From NCBI GenBank assembly GCA_028571685.1, contig CM053154.1, forward strand, positions 11,130,001-11,194,000: a stretch of 64,000 nucleotides of DNA. Reading direction: 5' to 3'. The notes under the pieces were generated by a model. It searched no databases, was not told the DNA's origin, and was given only the letters and a program-made list of their open reading frames with translations. This document shows, in pieces, positions 44,490-55,080 of this stretch. The DNA is from Heterohyrax brucei. Its lineage: Eukaryota; Chordata; Mammalia; Hyracoidea; Procaviidae. Numbering within the stretch: the stretch's first letter is position 1; every line of letters begins with the position of its first letter. The translations under genes and the position numbers were made by a program.

Positions 44490-44690
44490 TGACGATGACA
44501 TTCTTTATGACAGAAAGAAACATTCCCTGGTCCTAAGCTGTCTTCATGATTGCTGACAGGTTTATGTCCGTGGCTGCAGCCACTGTGTCAATCCACTTCA
44601 CTGAGGGTTTTCCTTGTTTGCGCTGGCCCTCTGCCTTACCAAACATGATGCCCTTTCCTAGTGATTGTTTTTTCCTGGTGGCACATCTGT
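44490..44690 (-). mobile_element. RTE LINE fragment, antisense
   Basis: gcagccactgtgtcaatcca, then cactgagggttttccttgtt and ctgccttaccaaacatgatg match the antisense RTE 3' coding region. Confidence 0.7.
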
Positions 44691-44862
44691 ATCAGACTGT
44701 ATTCCTTTATGACCCATGAGGTTTTCATTGGCTAACTTTTAGAAGCAAATTGTCAGAGCTTTCTTTCTAGTCTGTCTTAGTCTGGAAGCTTTGCTGAAAC
44801 CTGTCTACCATGGGTGACCCTGCTGGTATTTGAAATACCAGAGACATAGCTTCCGGCATCGT
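44691..44862 (-). mobile_element. SINE-like fragment of the variant class
   Basis: gcaaattgtcagagctttct, then gctgaaacctgtctaccatg and gcttccggcatcgtagccac. I take this as an AfroSINE-related composite; the exact family is uncertain. Confidence 0.5.
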
Positions 44863-45449
44863 AGCCACACATGAGCCACTGTAGTATGACAAAGCAGCAG
44901 GTGCATAGTGGGAAAGAACAATATCCTTTTCTTTTGCAAAGTTGATTCTTAATCGTTTTGTGTCAAATCACAGTCCTTTCAGTGCTGATAATCCAAGTTT
45001 GTCCCAGGCGGGCATCTGCTTTGGAGAAGCTATTACATTGCCTTTGTTTCCCTCTGGCTCTGCTTATTGACTTTTGTGTGGCTTAGGCCAAGGTCCAACA
45101 GGGCTGATCAACCATTAAATGGGTTTGGAAATGTTCTGTTCCTGAAGAATCCCCAGGAGCCACCTGGGGCCTGAAGTAGAAATGAAGAGATCTGAGTCTA
45201 CTTTCCCACTGTCACTTAAGGACTCATTTCTAGTCCTTTAGCCTATAAAAGAAGAGGGTGAAACTGACTAAAATTGGAAGGTGAGAGTCCAGGTCCTGAT
45301 CCCCTTGCTAACTGGTGAGTGACCTCAGATATGTCCCTTCAATTTTGCTGGACTTCAGTGTCCACATCCCACATTGATTTAAAAGTGTCAACCCTTCTCT
45401 AGGGCTGAAATTCAGTGCTTCTTGTGATTCTAGGGCTTATTTCTTACTC
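44863..45449. other. Single-copy sequence
   Basis: No gene or repeat recognised. Confidence 0.35.
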
Positions 45450-45450
45450 T

Positions 45451-45938
45451 ACGAGGTCTGACAAGTTCACGAACTCATCCTAGAAAAAGTGCTACATACC
45501 TCGCTGCTGAGTATCACTACGGTCACCTTCAAAGTACTCCCCTTGGGAATATATGCACCAACGCCAACGCCTATTCCACCCTTCAAAGCCATTTTGGAAC
45601 TCTTTCTGGAATGGCCATCAGAGCTGTCATTGCATTACCTTTGATGTCCTGAATGCGATCAAAATGTTTTCATTGCAATATTTCATTTATCTTTGGGTAA
45701 AGAAAAAAGTCACTGGGGGCCAGATCAGCTGAGTAGGGAGGGTGTTCCAGTACTGCTATGTTTACTGGCTAAAAACTCCCTCACAGATAACTATACAATC
45801 GAGTTCACAAACTTGCCACCAAGCCACCATGCCCACTGGCCATTCTAGAAAGAGTTCTAAAATTGCCTTAAAGGGTGAACTAGGCACTGGCATCAGTGCG
45901 TAGCTTACGAAGTTTACGGACTTAATTATCAGACCTCA
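45451..45938 (-). mobile_element. Long-inverted-repeat mariner derivative, copy A
   Basis: Flanked by TA on both sides. The left end acgaggtctgacaagttcac and the right end cagacctca are mariner-type inverted termini. The left 150 bp is the antisense of a mariner transposase C-terminal region. The right end (from about 45840, ccattctagaaagagttcta) is a second copy of that region in the opposite direction. The middle keeps more transposase relic (VLEH..YSPDLAPSDF-like, minus strand). About 488 bp, non-autonomous. Confidence 0.75.
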
Positions 45939-45940
45939 TA

Positions 45941-46115
45941 CAGTTCCAAGGATGGATATCTTCACCTTAACTTCCTGGAAAACTAGTTTGGATAACTATC
46001 TGCAGAAATACCCATCATTCTCTATGCACCCAACCCCTCTCAGCAGACAGGAGACAGCATTCTCTTAGGTTGCCGTTTAGAGATCCCAGTTGCTTTAGGT
46101 GGTGAACACGGGGGT
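45941..46115. other. Short single-copy spacer
   Basis: Nothing recognised between the mariner copy and the LTR. Confidence 0.4.
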
Positions 46116-46602
46116 TGTCTTGGCTGTCTAGTGCTGCTGTAACAGAAACACCAGAAGTGGATGGCTTTAGCAGACAGAAATGTGTTCTCTCACAGTCTAG
46201 GAGGATGGAAGTCTTGGATGTCAGCTCCAGGAGAAGACTTTCTCCCTCTGTCAACTCTGGAGGAAAGTCCTTGTCATCAGCCTTCTGCTGGACTAGGAGG
46301 TTCTCAGTGCAGGGACCCTGGGTCTAAAGGACACACTCGGATCCTGGCATCATTCTCTTGGTGTTACGAGGTCCACCCTCTCTCTGCTTGCTTCTCTTAC
46401 TTCTCAAAAGAGAAGACTTAAGACATAGCTTAATCTTGTAGGTTGCCAGCCTTGAGTCCTGCCTTATTAACATCGTAGAGCTGGAATTTACAACACACAG
46501 GGAAATCACGTCAGATGGACAAAATGACAGACAATCACATGGTACTGGGAATCATGACCTAGCCGAGTTCACACATGTTTTTGCAGGACACAATTCAGTC
46601 CA
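46116..46602 (-). repeat. Solo MaLR-type LTR, antisense
   Basis: Starts tgtcttggctgtctagtgct and ends at caattcagtcca. It contains ctgtaacagaaacaccagaa, the reverse of the usual LTR end, and agaaatgtgttctctcacag. It is the same family as the fragments at 17325 and 18278, and is complete. Confidence 0.7.
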
Positions 46603-47489
46603 TGGAAGGCTTCTTGCCTTCATTTACTCTGTGTATCTATCTGAGTTGGCTTCTTTCAAGCTGGAAGTTGTCTAAATATTTAGCAGAAAGGGTAACTGTA
46701 TTAACCAGTGCATGTCATGCTAGCTACTTTAATTACAGTGCTCCCCACTCCCACCCCCAAATTTCAGGGGCTTAGCACCAGAAAACTCTGTTGCTTGCAC
46801 ACACAAAGTCTGACATCAATGTCTCTAGGCCGGTGTCCCTACTGGGAAGAACAGACTGTTCTCTGGGCTATGGCCCAGGCTTCCGTCATCACGTGATTTT
46901 GCCTCTGAATCTATACTGCAACTTGGAAGACGGAGTGAGAGAGGAAACACAGACGATGGCACCGGAAGTTATGTGGTCCCAACCAAACTGCAAAAGATGC
47001 TGCTGGAAAAGCAGACTTTCTGTGTTGACTAGCAAGAGGAAATAGGCTTGATGAGCACTTAGCATTATTTCTGCCACGGTAAGACAAAGAGATACAGGCT
47101 CATTGATTCCCCACTGCTGTCATCATATAGCTGGGCTGACTTCAGTCAAAATTTTGTAATTTCCGTTGCACTCTGGAAGACATTGAATGAAGCCTGGTTT
47201 GGCATCATTCTTTACCACAATAACACTCATTAACTCAAGACTGTGGTTTTGTTCCTTGATTTGCATAATGTACTCCTAGTAGCTCATGGGAATAAGATGG
47301 GGAATGATTTGAGTGATTGATACCCTCTACTCTCTGAGGCTTATAATCCCTGGCCAAAGGGGATCCAGTCATGTCTTAAGAGAACCTTGGGAGGGTAATA
47401 ACCTTGGCCATAGCCGACATCTATCAGTGCTGACTGTGCACCACGTTGGTGCCTCACTAGCCATGCTTTAAAACACCAGTTGCCATGGA
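46603..47489. other. Single-copy sequence with an unplaced old repeat
   Basis: 46700-47060 (aaatttcaggggcttagcac, then gtgagagaggaaacacagac) resembles the unplaced repeat at 36838-37200. No gene seen. Confidence 0.35.
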
Positions 47490-47683
47490 GCCTGTATGAC
47501 TAATGGAAACCCCATGAGTATCAGAGTAGAACCAGGGTAAAACCATAGCGTTTTCAGTAGCTGATTTTTTGGAAGACTGACCACCAGGTCTTTCTTCAGA
47601 GGTCTCTCTGGCTGTGTTCAAATTACCAGCCTTTCAGTTAGCAGCTTAGATCTTAGCCATTTGTACCATCTAGGGATTTCTGC
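47490..47683 (-). mobile_element. AfroSINE variant, antisense, diverged
   Basis: gcgttttcagtagctgattt, then ccaccaggtctttcttcaga and cagcctttcagttagcagct. Confidence 0.7.
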
Positions 47684-48407
47684 TAGGACCATTAGCCTCC
47701 CAGCACATGCCCTGGATCTGACATTTACAAGATAATCCTATAGAAGCACTGACCAATGACAGTATTTCAACCAGGCTGTTTGATTTGTAAGTCTTTTGCT
47801 AAATAGCCATAATTTTCCTAGTCTTCTGGAGATAGGCTAATGATGATCATAAAATTTATTATGGAAACTATCTATTATCTCCCTGCAAGATGCTCTTTCT
47901 TTATTGCCATCTTGCTGATTACATTTCCATGGTTAAAATCTCATTATTGCCTGTATTTTGCTTACAGTGCCATAACTTGCTGAGAGCTGAAGTCTGTCGG
48001 CTGTGATCTCCTTTTTGGGAATTGGATTTCATTAATACTTTACAGTTAGTGGCCTTTAATTAATGTTAAATGAAAATGGGATTCTAAATGTGTTACAGAG
48101 GGTTTTTCATTTAGATGTCAAAATAATTCACAGTGATTCAGAAGCTTTAAATGACCATCACACAAGATCATTTGAATTCCATTTTGATCTTAAGACATAT
48201 GGAACATGTTTATAATTTTTCAAACAGTAACCCTATCTGATCTGATCCGTAAGAAATTAACACTTCTGGTGTGACCTAATCTTGCAGACACTGGAAGAGG
48301 GGAATGTTAGAACCAAGTGTAGGGGCTGTGGGCTGGTGGTCTCCCTATGTCATCATGGGATACATAAGGGATATTGGGCTGGCCTTATTTATTCTTCCCT
48401 TTTTCCT
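47684..48407. other. Single-copy AT-rich block, conserved-element texture
   Basis: 47760-48230 is free of recognisable repeats, AT-rich and full of homeodomain-type cores (ggcctttaattaatgttaaa, tcattaatactttacagtta). This texture is common in developmental enhancers. Conservation cannot be tested here. No coding frame. Confidence 0.35.
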
Positions 48408-48560
48408 CTAAGGGCTACAGCTGCTAATCAAAAAGTCAGCAGTTCGAATCCTCCAGGCCCTCCTTGGAAACTCCATGGAGCGGTTCTACCGTGTTCTATC
48501 GGGTTACGATGAGTCAGAATCAATGCAACAGCAGCAGGCTTGGCTTTGGGTTTTCCCTTT
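48408..48560 (+). mobile_element. AfroSINE, head truncated
   Basis: ctacagctgctaatcaaaaa to gagtcagaatcaatgcaaca. It starts at the anticodon-arm region. Confidence 0.85.
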
Positions 48561-48576
48561 TTCCTACTGTCCATCC

Positions 48577-48697
48577 TGCTCAACACACACACACAAATGC
48601 ACACACACAAACACATGCATATGTGAACACACAAAGGCATACATATGGAAGCATAAGCACACACACACACATGCAGACACATGTAAGCACATACAGA
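48577..48697 (+). repeat. (CA)n-rich tract
   Basis: acacacacacacaaatgcac units with frequent interruptions. Confidence 0.85.
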
Positions 48698-49500
48698 CTT
48701 AATGCATATGCTCAGGCCACCAAGTGTGCAATATGTGTTGATCATAAGTTTTTAGATCATCTGAATCCCCTTCTCTCTGGGATCCTGGGTATCAGAGGGC
48801 CACATAACAGTGACAACGACAACAAAGCAAACTTACGGAGCCCCTGCTAGGGGCCGGGTGGTCAGTCTGCATACACTCCTGGTCCACTCTCACCTCATAC
48901 CCAGCCTCCCAAAGTAAGATGAGATGGGAGGGGGTGTTAGCTGATCTTACTTCACCAAGGAAGGAAGCTCTTGTCCCAGCTGTCATTTAACATCCCCTGT
49001 GTGAATGCTGGATCAACCATCACCTGCTCTAGGCACATGGGATCCTGTATCCTTGGATCACAGGGGGGCCCCTGGGACCTGCACACATCTGGGTCAGGGC
49101 AGGCTTTCAGGATGACTTCACATTTAGGGACAGGCTTCCTGGAGGCCCTTGCTAATCGGATCTGGGCAGCTGTCAGGTGCCACAGGTCAGCTGATGCCAT
49201 CTCATGCCCATGTCTTTCTTTTATTAAGGTGACTTGGCTGTCTGCAGAGAGTCATCTGAAGAGATTAGGGGCCTCTCAGTTGGCCACAGATGACCACCTT
49301 TTGCACTCAAATAGCATCTGCTGGGATGAGGTGCTGCTCAACTTCAGAGCTGAGAGACGTGAACATCTCCATGGAAACCGGCTGCTTAATTGGTTGAACT
49401 TTCTAATGGGCCCTCCAGGAGAGGCCTTGTGATCGGAGCTGTTTTCTCAGGTCTGGAGGATGGGGCTCTTCTCGGCTTTCCATAGCACCGCCCTCTTGCC
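48698..49500. other. Single-copy sequence
   Basis: A 153-codon + frame (48971-49432) has no recognisable domain or splice support and I do not call it. Confidence 0.35.
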
Positions 49501-49529
49501 CTGCAGAGTGCAGTGTCTGGCTTTCTATC

Positions 49530-50945
49530 TGTGTGTCTGTGAGCGTGTCTCTTGGTATGTGCACATGTGTCTGCATATTGAGTGTGTGTCTGCAGGTGGA
49601 TATGTGTGTGTGAGGGTATGTGTCAGTGAGTGTGTGCACATGTGGGTCTGGATATGGGTGTGCGTCTCTGTGGGTGGATGAGTGTATGTATGCATGGCTG
49701 GGTTTGAGGGTGTGTGTTTCTGGATGTGTGTACGAGGACTGACAAGTTCGCGATCTCACACTAGAAAAGTGCCTCATACCTTATTGCAAATATCACTACA
49801 GTCACCTTTGAAGTACTGCCTCTGGAAAGCTATGCACCGATGCCAGTGCCTAGTCCACCCTGCAAAGCAATTTTGGAATACTTTTTCTGGAATGGCCATC
49901 AGAGCTGTCATCCTACTAATCTTGATATCCTGAATGTCATCAAAATGTCTTTCTTTCAATATTTCCATTATCTTCAGATACAGAAAAAGTCACTGGGGGC
50001 CAGATCTGGTGAGTCGAGAGGGTGTTCCAACACAGTTCTTTGTTTATTGGCTAAAAGTTCCCTTAGAGACAACTGTATAATTAAGTTTGCTATCTTGCCA
50101 CTGTGCCACCGTGCACAACGGCTATCCCAAAAAAAGGGTTCCAAAATTGCTTTGAAGGGTGGCCTAGGCACTAGCATCGGTGCGTAGCTTCCCAGGGGGA
50201 GTACTTCAGAGATGAGCGTGGTGATACTCAGCACTGAGGTACGTGGCCCTTAGGACAATTAAGTTCGTGGACTTAATTATTGGACCTCATACACCTGTGG
50301 TCACGTGCACATCTGTATATGTGAATGTTTTTGTGTGTGCAGCTCAGTGAGTATGTTTCTGCACGAGTGAGTATGAGTGTGAGATTGTGTTTGTGTATGT
50401 GAGTGTGACCGTATGTCTGTGGCAGTGTATTAGTACGTTCATGTGTGTATCTGAATATGTGATGTGTGCACATGTGTGTGATGAGTGGCTGAGTGTTAGC
50501 GAAACTGTGTCTGTATCAATATATGCAGATGTGTGTTTGTGTATATAGCTGTGACCATGTGTCTGTTCACATGAGTGCATTTCGGTGTGCAAGTGTGAGT
50601 CTGTGCTTGTGTGATTGTGTGTAAAAGCGTATCAGTGTGTAGGTGCGTCTTGTGTGTGTGTAGTTGGGTATATGTGTCTGTGTGTATGAATGAGTGTGAG
50701 GTTGTGTTCTTATGTGTGAGTGTGACTGTGTGAGCATATTTAAGTGTGGGTGTATCTGTCTGTGTGCATGGATAAATGTTGAGTGTGTGTATATGTGAGT
50801 GTGTATGTTTGAGTGGATGAGTGTGAGTGTGTGTATAAGTGGGAGTGAGACTGTCTTGGTGAGAATGTGTCCGTATGTGGAAGTGTGTGTCTTTATAAGT
50901 CAGTGTGTCTGTGTGACCATGAGCATGTGTGTGTCTGTGTGCACT
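49530..50945 (+). repeat. Long decayed TG-rich tract split by a mariner copy
   Basis: gtgtgtctgcaggtggatat-type sequence fills 49530-49730 and 50292-50945. It is mostly TG with substituted units (tgtgagtgtgactg, gtatgtgt) and no fixed period that I can define. The mariner copy B sits inside it. In-frame readings (long Cys/Val-rich peptides) are simple-repeat artefacts. Confidence 0.75.
49733..50289 (-). mobile_element. Long-inverted-repeat mariner derivative, copy B
   Basis: TA on both flanks (49731-49732 and 50290-50291). The left 163 bp (49733-49895) and the right 180 bp or so (50110-50289) are inverted copies of the same transposase 3' region. gatgccagtgcctagtccac on the left pairs with ggcctaggcactagcatcgg on the right. 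The middle (about 49896-50109, minus) keeps HPLDSPDLAPSDFF, close to the SPDLAPSDF motif that carries a catalytic Asp in mariner transposases. Non-autonomous. Confidence 0.8.
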
Positions 50946-52819
50946 CTAGTGACCCCCGAGGGCTATGTGGAGGCAGAGGGCGGTCTCCTCAGTGGCGCGC
51001 TGTGTGCTCCGTCTCTCCACAAGTTGATATTATCACTTTGGCTTCCCGAGTCTGGCAGGAGACACAGCATTAAACACAGACGTTCTGGTGCCAAAACAAA
51101 ATCGCGGAAAGACGCGAAGCCCCCGTGCCCGAAACATGCAGCCTGCCTCGCTGGGAACAAGCCTGCCTTTGTCTTCGTTCCTGCGTCATACGGGGGTCGA
51201 ACCGTCTGGAGCCACGTTGTTTCTGATAGGAGGGCTTACTCTGGGCCAGAGAACTGAAAATTGCTGAACCCTAAAGCAGAATGGAGGCAGTAAGATGTGA
51301 CAGGAGGGAAACAGCATACTGAAGAGGCGGGGAGGACATTCTCACCCTGGGTCAGGGATGGGGGGGATGTGGCTGTCCCGGGTGGGGAACCCCAGCAGCC
51401 CAAAGGCAAAGGCCAGTGGCTTGGGCCGAGGAATCAGGTGGGAGGCCTCTCGGATCCAGCGTCCCCCAGGCTCCGGGGCCAGCTTGTGAGCGGTACCTAC
51501 AAATAGTGAAGGGCACAGGAATGGGCTTCAGATGATGGTATTCTTAAGCCCAATCCTTCATTTCATGGCTTTAGAAATGAAGTCCCCACAGGAGGACTTC
51601 CTGAGTCCCAGGGGAACCCGGGCAGAGTGGACACTCTGTTCCATCTCCCAGCCTGTGTTCAGTGCAGCTGAAGCTACCAAGGGCAGCGACAGCTGCCTTC
51701 TCTGTGTGTCCCAGCTGCCTCCTGGTGCCTTGCGACTTTCCTTCCTGAGGACCTGTCTTCCACCTCTGAAAGCCTCCCACCTTGAACTAGCCTTCCCTGA
51801 GTCTCTGGTCTTAATTTAATTGCTGTCTCCGACACAGGCATGTTAGCCAGACTCTGTTTTCACTAATGGTGACTAAAGAATTCCCTTCGTCTCCTCCTCC
51901 ATCCACTGCAAGCTCAGGGTCACGATCACAGAAGTTTCCCACACCTGCAGATCCCAAGGTGGGCTGGCTCTAGGGGGGCTGTGACAGTGTAGTAGAAAGG
52001 GACTTTGAGAGGGTCGTGAAAGGTCACAGAGCGGCAGAATCAGGTTAGGGAGCTAAGGGTGGGCATCCGAGTGAGCTGGGCCCGGGAATCCAGAGGAACT
52101 CCACTGCCAACCCATGAAGTAGAGATGGTCACATTTACAGCTGTATGTCCCTGGTATCATGCAGGGCCCAGAGCCCTTTTTCTGCTCTTGGATTGGGCCA
52201 CTCTTGTCTCAGGTGTCCCCAGGCCAGGTGAGGGGACTGGACCTTCCTTCTCTCTGCTCCAACCATTCTACAGAGTCTTGCACTCCAGGAATGGCCCCAT
52301 CTGTTTAGGTGACCAGTCTTCCCTATGGAGGTGTCCCTTCCTCTATCCAGTGTGGCAGGCTCTGGCTTGTTTTGGTCATGACCTTCCTGGCCACTGATAT
52401 TCCATCACTACAGATGCTCTTACACAGCTTTTAGCTGAAATTCTAAGTTCTCAGATAAAATGACAACTCTTCCTTTCAGATATCTTTTGTCTAGAGAACT
52501 TTGGGTTATGAATCTTTTTTATTTGGCTTATAAAATGAAATGCAGTATGATTAGATGGTGGATATTCTGCAGCCACTAAGAAGAAGGGGGCAGATCCATG
52601 GAGAGACGGCCATAAGATTACTCTTCATTCTTTTATTCTGTTAAGTGACAAAAGCCAGCTGTATGCAGCATGGACCATTTGATCCCATTTTTACTAAATA
52701 ATGAGTGAATGTATATCAAACTGTTAGCAATATTTATCTTGGGAGAGTGGGGCTTGGAAACTTGTCATTCTTACTTTATGTATCTTGGTTGGTTCTCTCT
52801 TAGTCGTGCTCTTCAATGA
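50946..52819. other. Single-copy sequence with a CpG-dense start
   Basis: 50950-51230 holds roughly 18 CpGs (tcgcggaaagacgcgaagcc, gggggtcgaaccgtctgg), far above the local background. The rest is ordinary single-copy sequence. 51300-51840 is GC-rich and has chance frames only. Confidence 0.4.
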
Positions 52820-52885
52820 GCATGAGTGCACACGCGTGAGTGAATGTGTGCACGCATGAGCATGCACGTGTGCACACACACACAC
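52820..52885 (+). repeat. CA/TG-rich microsatellite
   Basis: gagcatgagtgcacacgcgt grading into tgcacacacacacacac. Copy C of the mariner derivative begins at its end. Confidence 0.8.
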
Positions 52886-53432
52886 ACGAGGTCTGACATT
52901 AAGTCCATAAACTTAATTGTTTCAAGTGCTACACACCTAATTGCTAAATATCACTATGGTCACCTTCAAACCGTTCCTCTTAGGAAGCTATGCACTGATG
53001 CCAGTGCCTAGTCCATCTTTCAAAACAATTTTAGAACTCTTTCTGGAACAGCCATTGTGCACAGTGGCACGGTGGCAAATTCACAAACCTAATTGTATAG
53101 TTGTCTGTGAGGGAGTTTTGAGCCAGTAAACAAATGACTGTTTTGGAATTCCCTCCCTAGTCACCTGATCTGGTCGCTGATTTTTTTCTTTACCTGAAGA
53201 CAAAAGAAATATTGAAAGCAAGACATTTTGATGACATTAAGGACATGAAGGGTAATCCCATGACAGCTCGGAGTTCATTCCAGAAAAAGTTCCAAAATTG
53301 CTTTGAAGGGTGGACTAGGCACTGGTGTAGCTTCACAAGGGGAGTACTTTGAGGGTAACCACAGTGATATTCAGAGGTTTGTAACACTGTTTCTAGGATG
53401 AGTTTGCAAACTTAATTGGCAGTCCTTATGTA
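52886..53432 (+). mobile_element. Long-inverted-repeat mariner derivative, copy C
   Basis: Same structure as copies A and B but in the opposite orientation, so the middle transposase relic reads on the + strand. It includes ATVLE-like, SPDL and a TKEILKARHFDDIKDMKG block (about 53140-53260), then FQNCFEGWTRHW. The left arm (52900-53060) repeats the terminal coding region in antisense. Ends: acgaggtctgacattaagtc and ttaattggcagtcc. CA/TA-rich sequence continues on the right. Confidence 0.8.
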
Positions 53433-53480
53433 CGAGGACTCATATACACATACATACACACACAAACACATATATATATC
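53433..53480 (+). repeat. CA/TA-rich microsatellite
   Basis: catatacacatacatacaca grading into atatatat. Confidence 0.8.
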
Positions 53481-53634
53481 TATTTTAAATAAAACTCTCT
53501 CTTTTATTGTTATGGAAATAAATATTGGGTCAGGCAAAGATGTCAGGGCTTTTGTAGCATGATCCTTAGTTTAGTCTGAAGAACAGAAGGATAAAAATCT
53601 AGGAAACCTGTGTTTGACTTGTGAACTTTCTCTT

Positions 53635-53772
53635 AACCTAACCCATTGGCGTCCAGTTGATTCTGACTCCTAATGACCCTATAGGACAGAGTAGGAATGC
53701 TCTATAGGGTTTCCAAGGAGCAGCTGGGAGATTCAAACTGCTGACCTTTCAGTTTGCAGCCATGCTCTTATA
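53635..53772 (-). mobile_element. AfroSINE, antisense, head truncated
   Basis: cattggcgtccagttgattc to cctttcagtttgcagccatg. Confidence 0.8.
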
Positions 53773-54192
53773 TACTTCTCTTAACCAGGGGTTCTTAATT
53801 TTGTGGGTTTGTGTGCTGTTATACTTTTTTGGAATTCTAATAAAGTTGATGGATCTCTTCTTAGAACAATGCCTTTTAAGTGCATGAAATAAAATATATG
53901 GTATTACAGAGAAAGCCAGACAAAGTAAAACATAGCTTTCAAAATATTAAAAAAATGTTCATGATATAGTAATACAGGTACTTCTTAATGCATTTAATGA
54001 CAAGACCTAGCAGAGGTTTAATAATGACCACCATTTAGAATCAGCCGTCAGTATAAATGATAGTTTAAGAAATCTCTAATAACTGAATGTTTCAGTAAAA
54101 TGCCTGTGACTGCTATTGGTGATAAAGTCAGGCATGCTAACATCACCTTCGTTCACAAAAGAAAGGGACGCTCAGTTATACATCGTTTTTCC
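53773..54192. other. Single-copy AT-rich sequence
   Basis: No gene or repeat recognised. Confidence 0.35.
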
Positions 54193-54388
54193 TGTTGCGC
54201 CACTATGTGGGTTCTGACTCTCAGTGGCCCTATGTGATGGAGCAGAACTGCCCCTAAGGTTTCCCAGGCTGTACTCTTTAGGGGAGCAGGGCACCAGGTC
54301 TTTTCTCCTGAGGAGCAGCTGGTGACTGTCAACTGCTGACTTTCTTGTTAGGAGCCAGGCGCTTAACCAGTGCCCTAGTTGGGCTGCT
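54193..54388 (-). mobile_element. AfroSINE variant, antisense
   Basis: gttctgactctcagtggccc, then ttaggggagcagggcaccag and gaccttt-like ctgactttcttgttaggagc. Confidence 0.7.
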
Positions 54389-54407
54389 TTTCAATTATAG
54401 TTAACCC

Positions 54408-54548
54408 AGTGCAACCCAACCCATTGCCATCAAGTCCCTGTAGACAGAGTAGGACTACCCCCTAGAGTTTCCAGGGAGCACATGGTGGATTTGAACTGCC
54501 AGCCTTCTGGTTAGCAGAAGTAGCTCTTAACCACTACACCACCAAGAG
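54408..54548 (-). mobile_element. AfroSINE, antisense, internal deletion
   Basis: cattgccatcaagtccctgt is short by about 20 bases in the tail. The rest is complete to actacaccaccaagag. Confidence 0.85.
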
Positions 54549-54624
54549 TAATTACAGGTAGAGGAGATGAAAACAGAGATGTAGATTTTTTTTCCCACTG
54601 AACATCACAGGCCCCTATTTGAAT

Positions 54625-54800
54625 GTTCCAGACTACTAACTAATGCTCTTAACTAGCTATAGGGCTTTGAGGAATATTTTCCTGTTTTTCTGAGTCTCAG
54701 TCTCTCCATCTGTAAAATGGGAGGCTCAGAGAGGGCAAATGGGTATTATCTTGTGTGTTAGCTGTGATTGATTGGCAGTGACTTGGAGCAGCATGTTGAA
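54625..54800 (+). repeat. MIR SINE
   Basis: ctgagtctcagtctctccat followed by ctgtaaaatgggaggctcag. Confidence 0.7.
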
Positions 54801-54924
54801 AACATTTCTGACATCACCTCTGAGCTCAAAAGAGGCCATGAATAAGTAGAGATATCTGTGTGGGCCCTGGCAGGAAGTGGACTTGATTTCTGGACTTCAT
54901 GAATCTCATTTGCCCCTTCTGAAG

Positions 54925-55080
54925 TGTGGTGGTGTGACGGTTAAATGCTATGGCTGCTAACCAAAATGTGGACAGTTCAAATTCACCAGGCACTCCCTGG
55001 AAACCCTGTCGAGCAGTTCTACTCTTTCTTATCGGTTGTTATGAGTCAGAATGGACTTAATGGCAGTGGATTTGGTTTTT
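54925..55080 (+). mobile_element. AfroSINE
   Basis: gtgtggtggtgtgacggtta to gagtcagaatggacttaatg. Confidence 0.85.

Noticed and set aside
48971..49432. 153-codon open frame on the plus strand
   Set aside because: No domain or splice support, and the opposite strand is also partly open.
50799..51257. 152-codon open frame on the plus strand
   Set aside because: The first half is translated TG repeat. The second half lies in the CpG-dense block but shows no known motif.
53433..53446. Fourth mariner end after copy C (cgaggactcata)
   Set aside because: Only a few bases match the terminus and no element body follows, so it could be repeat noise or a partial duplication of the end.
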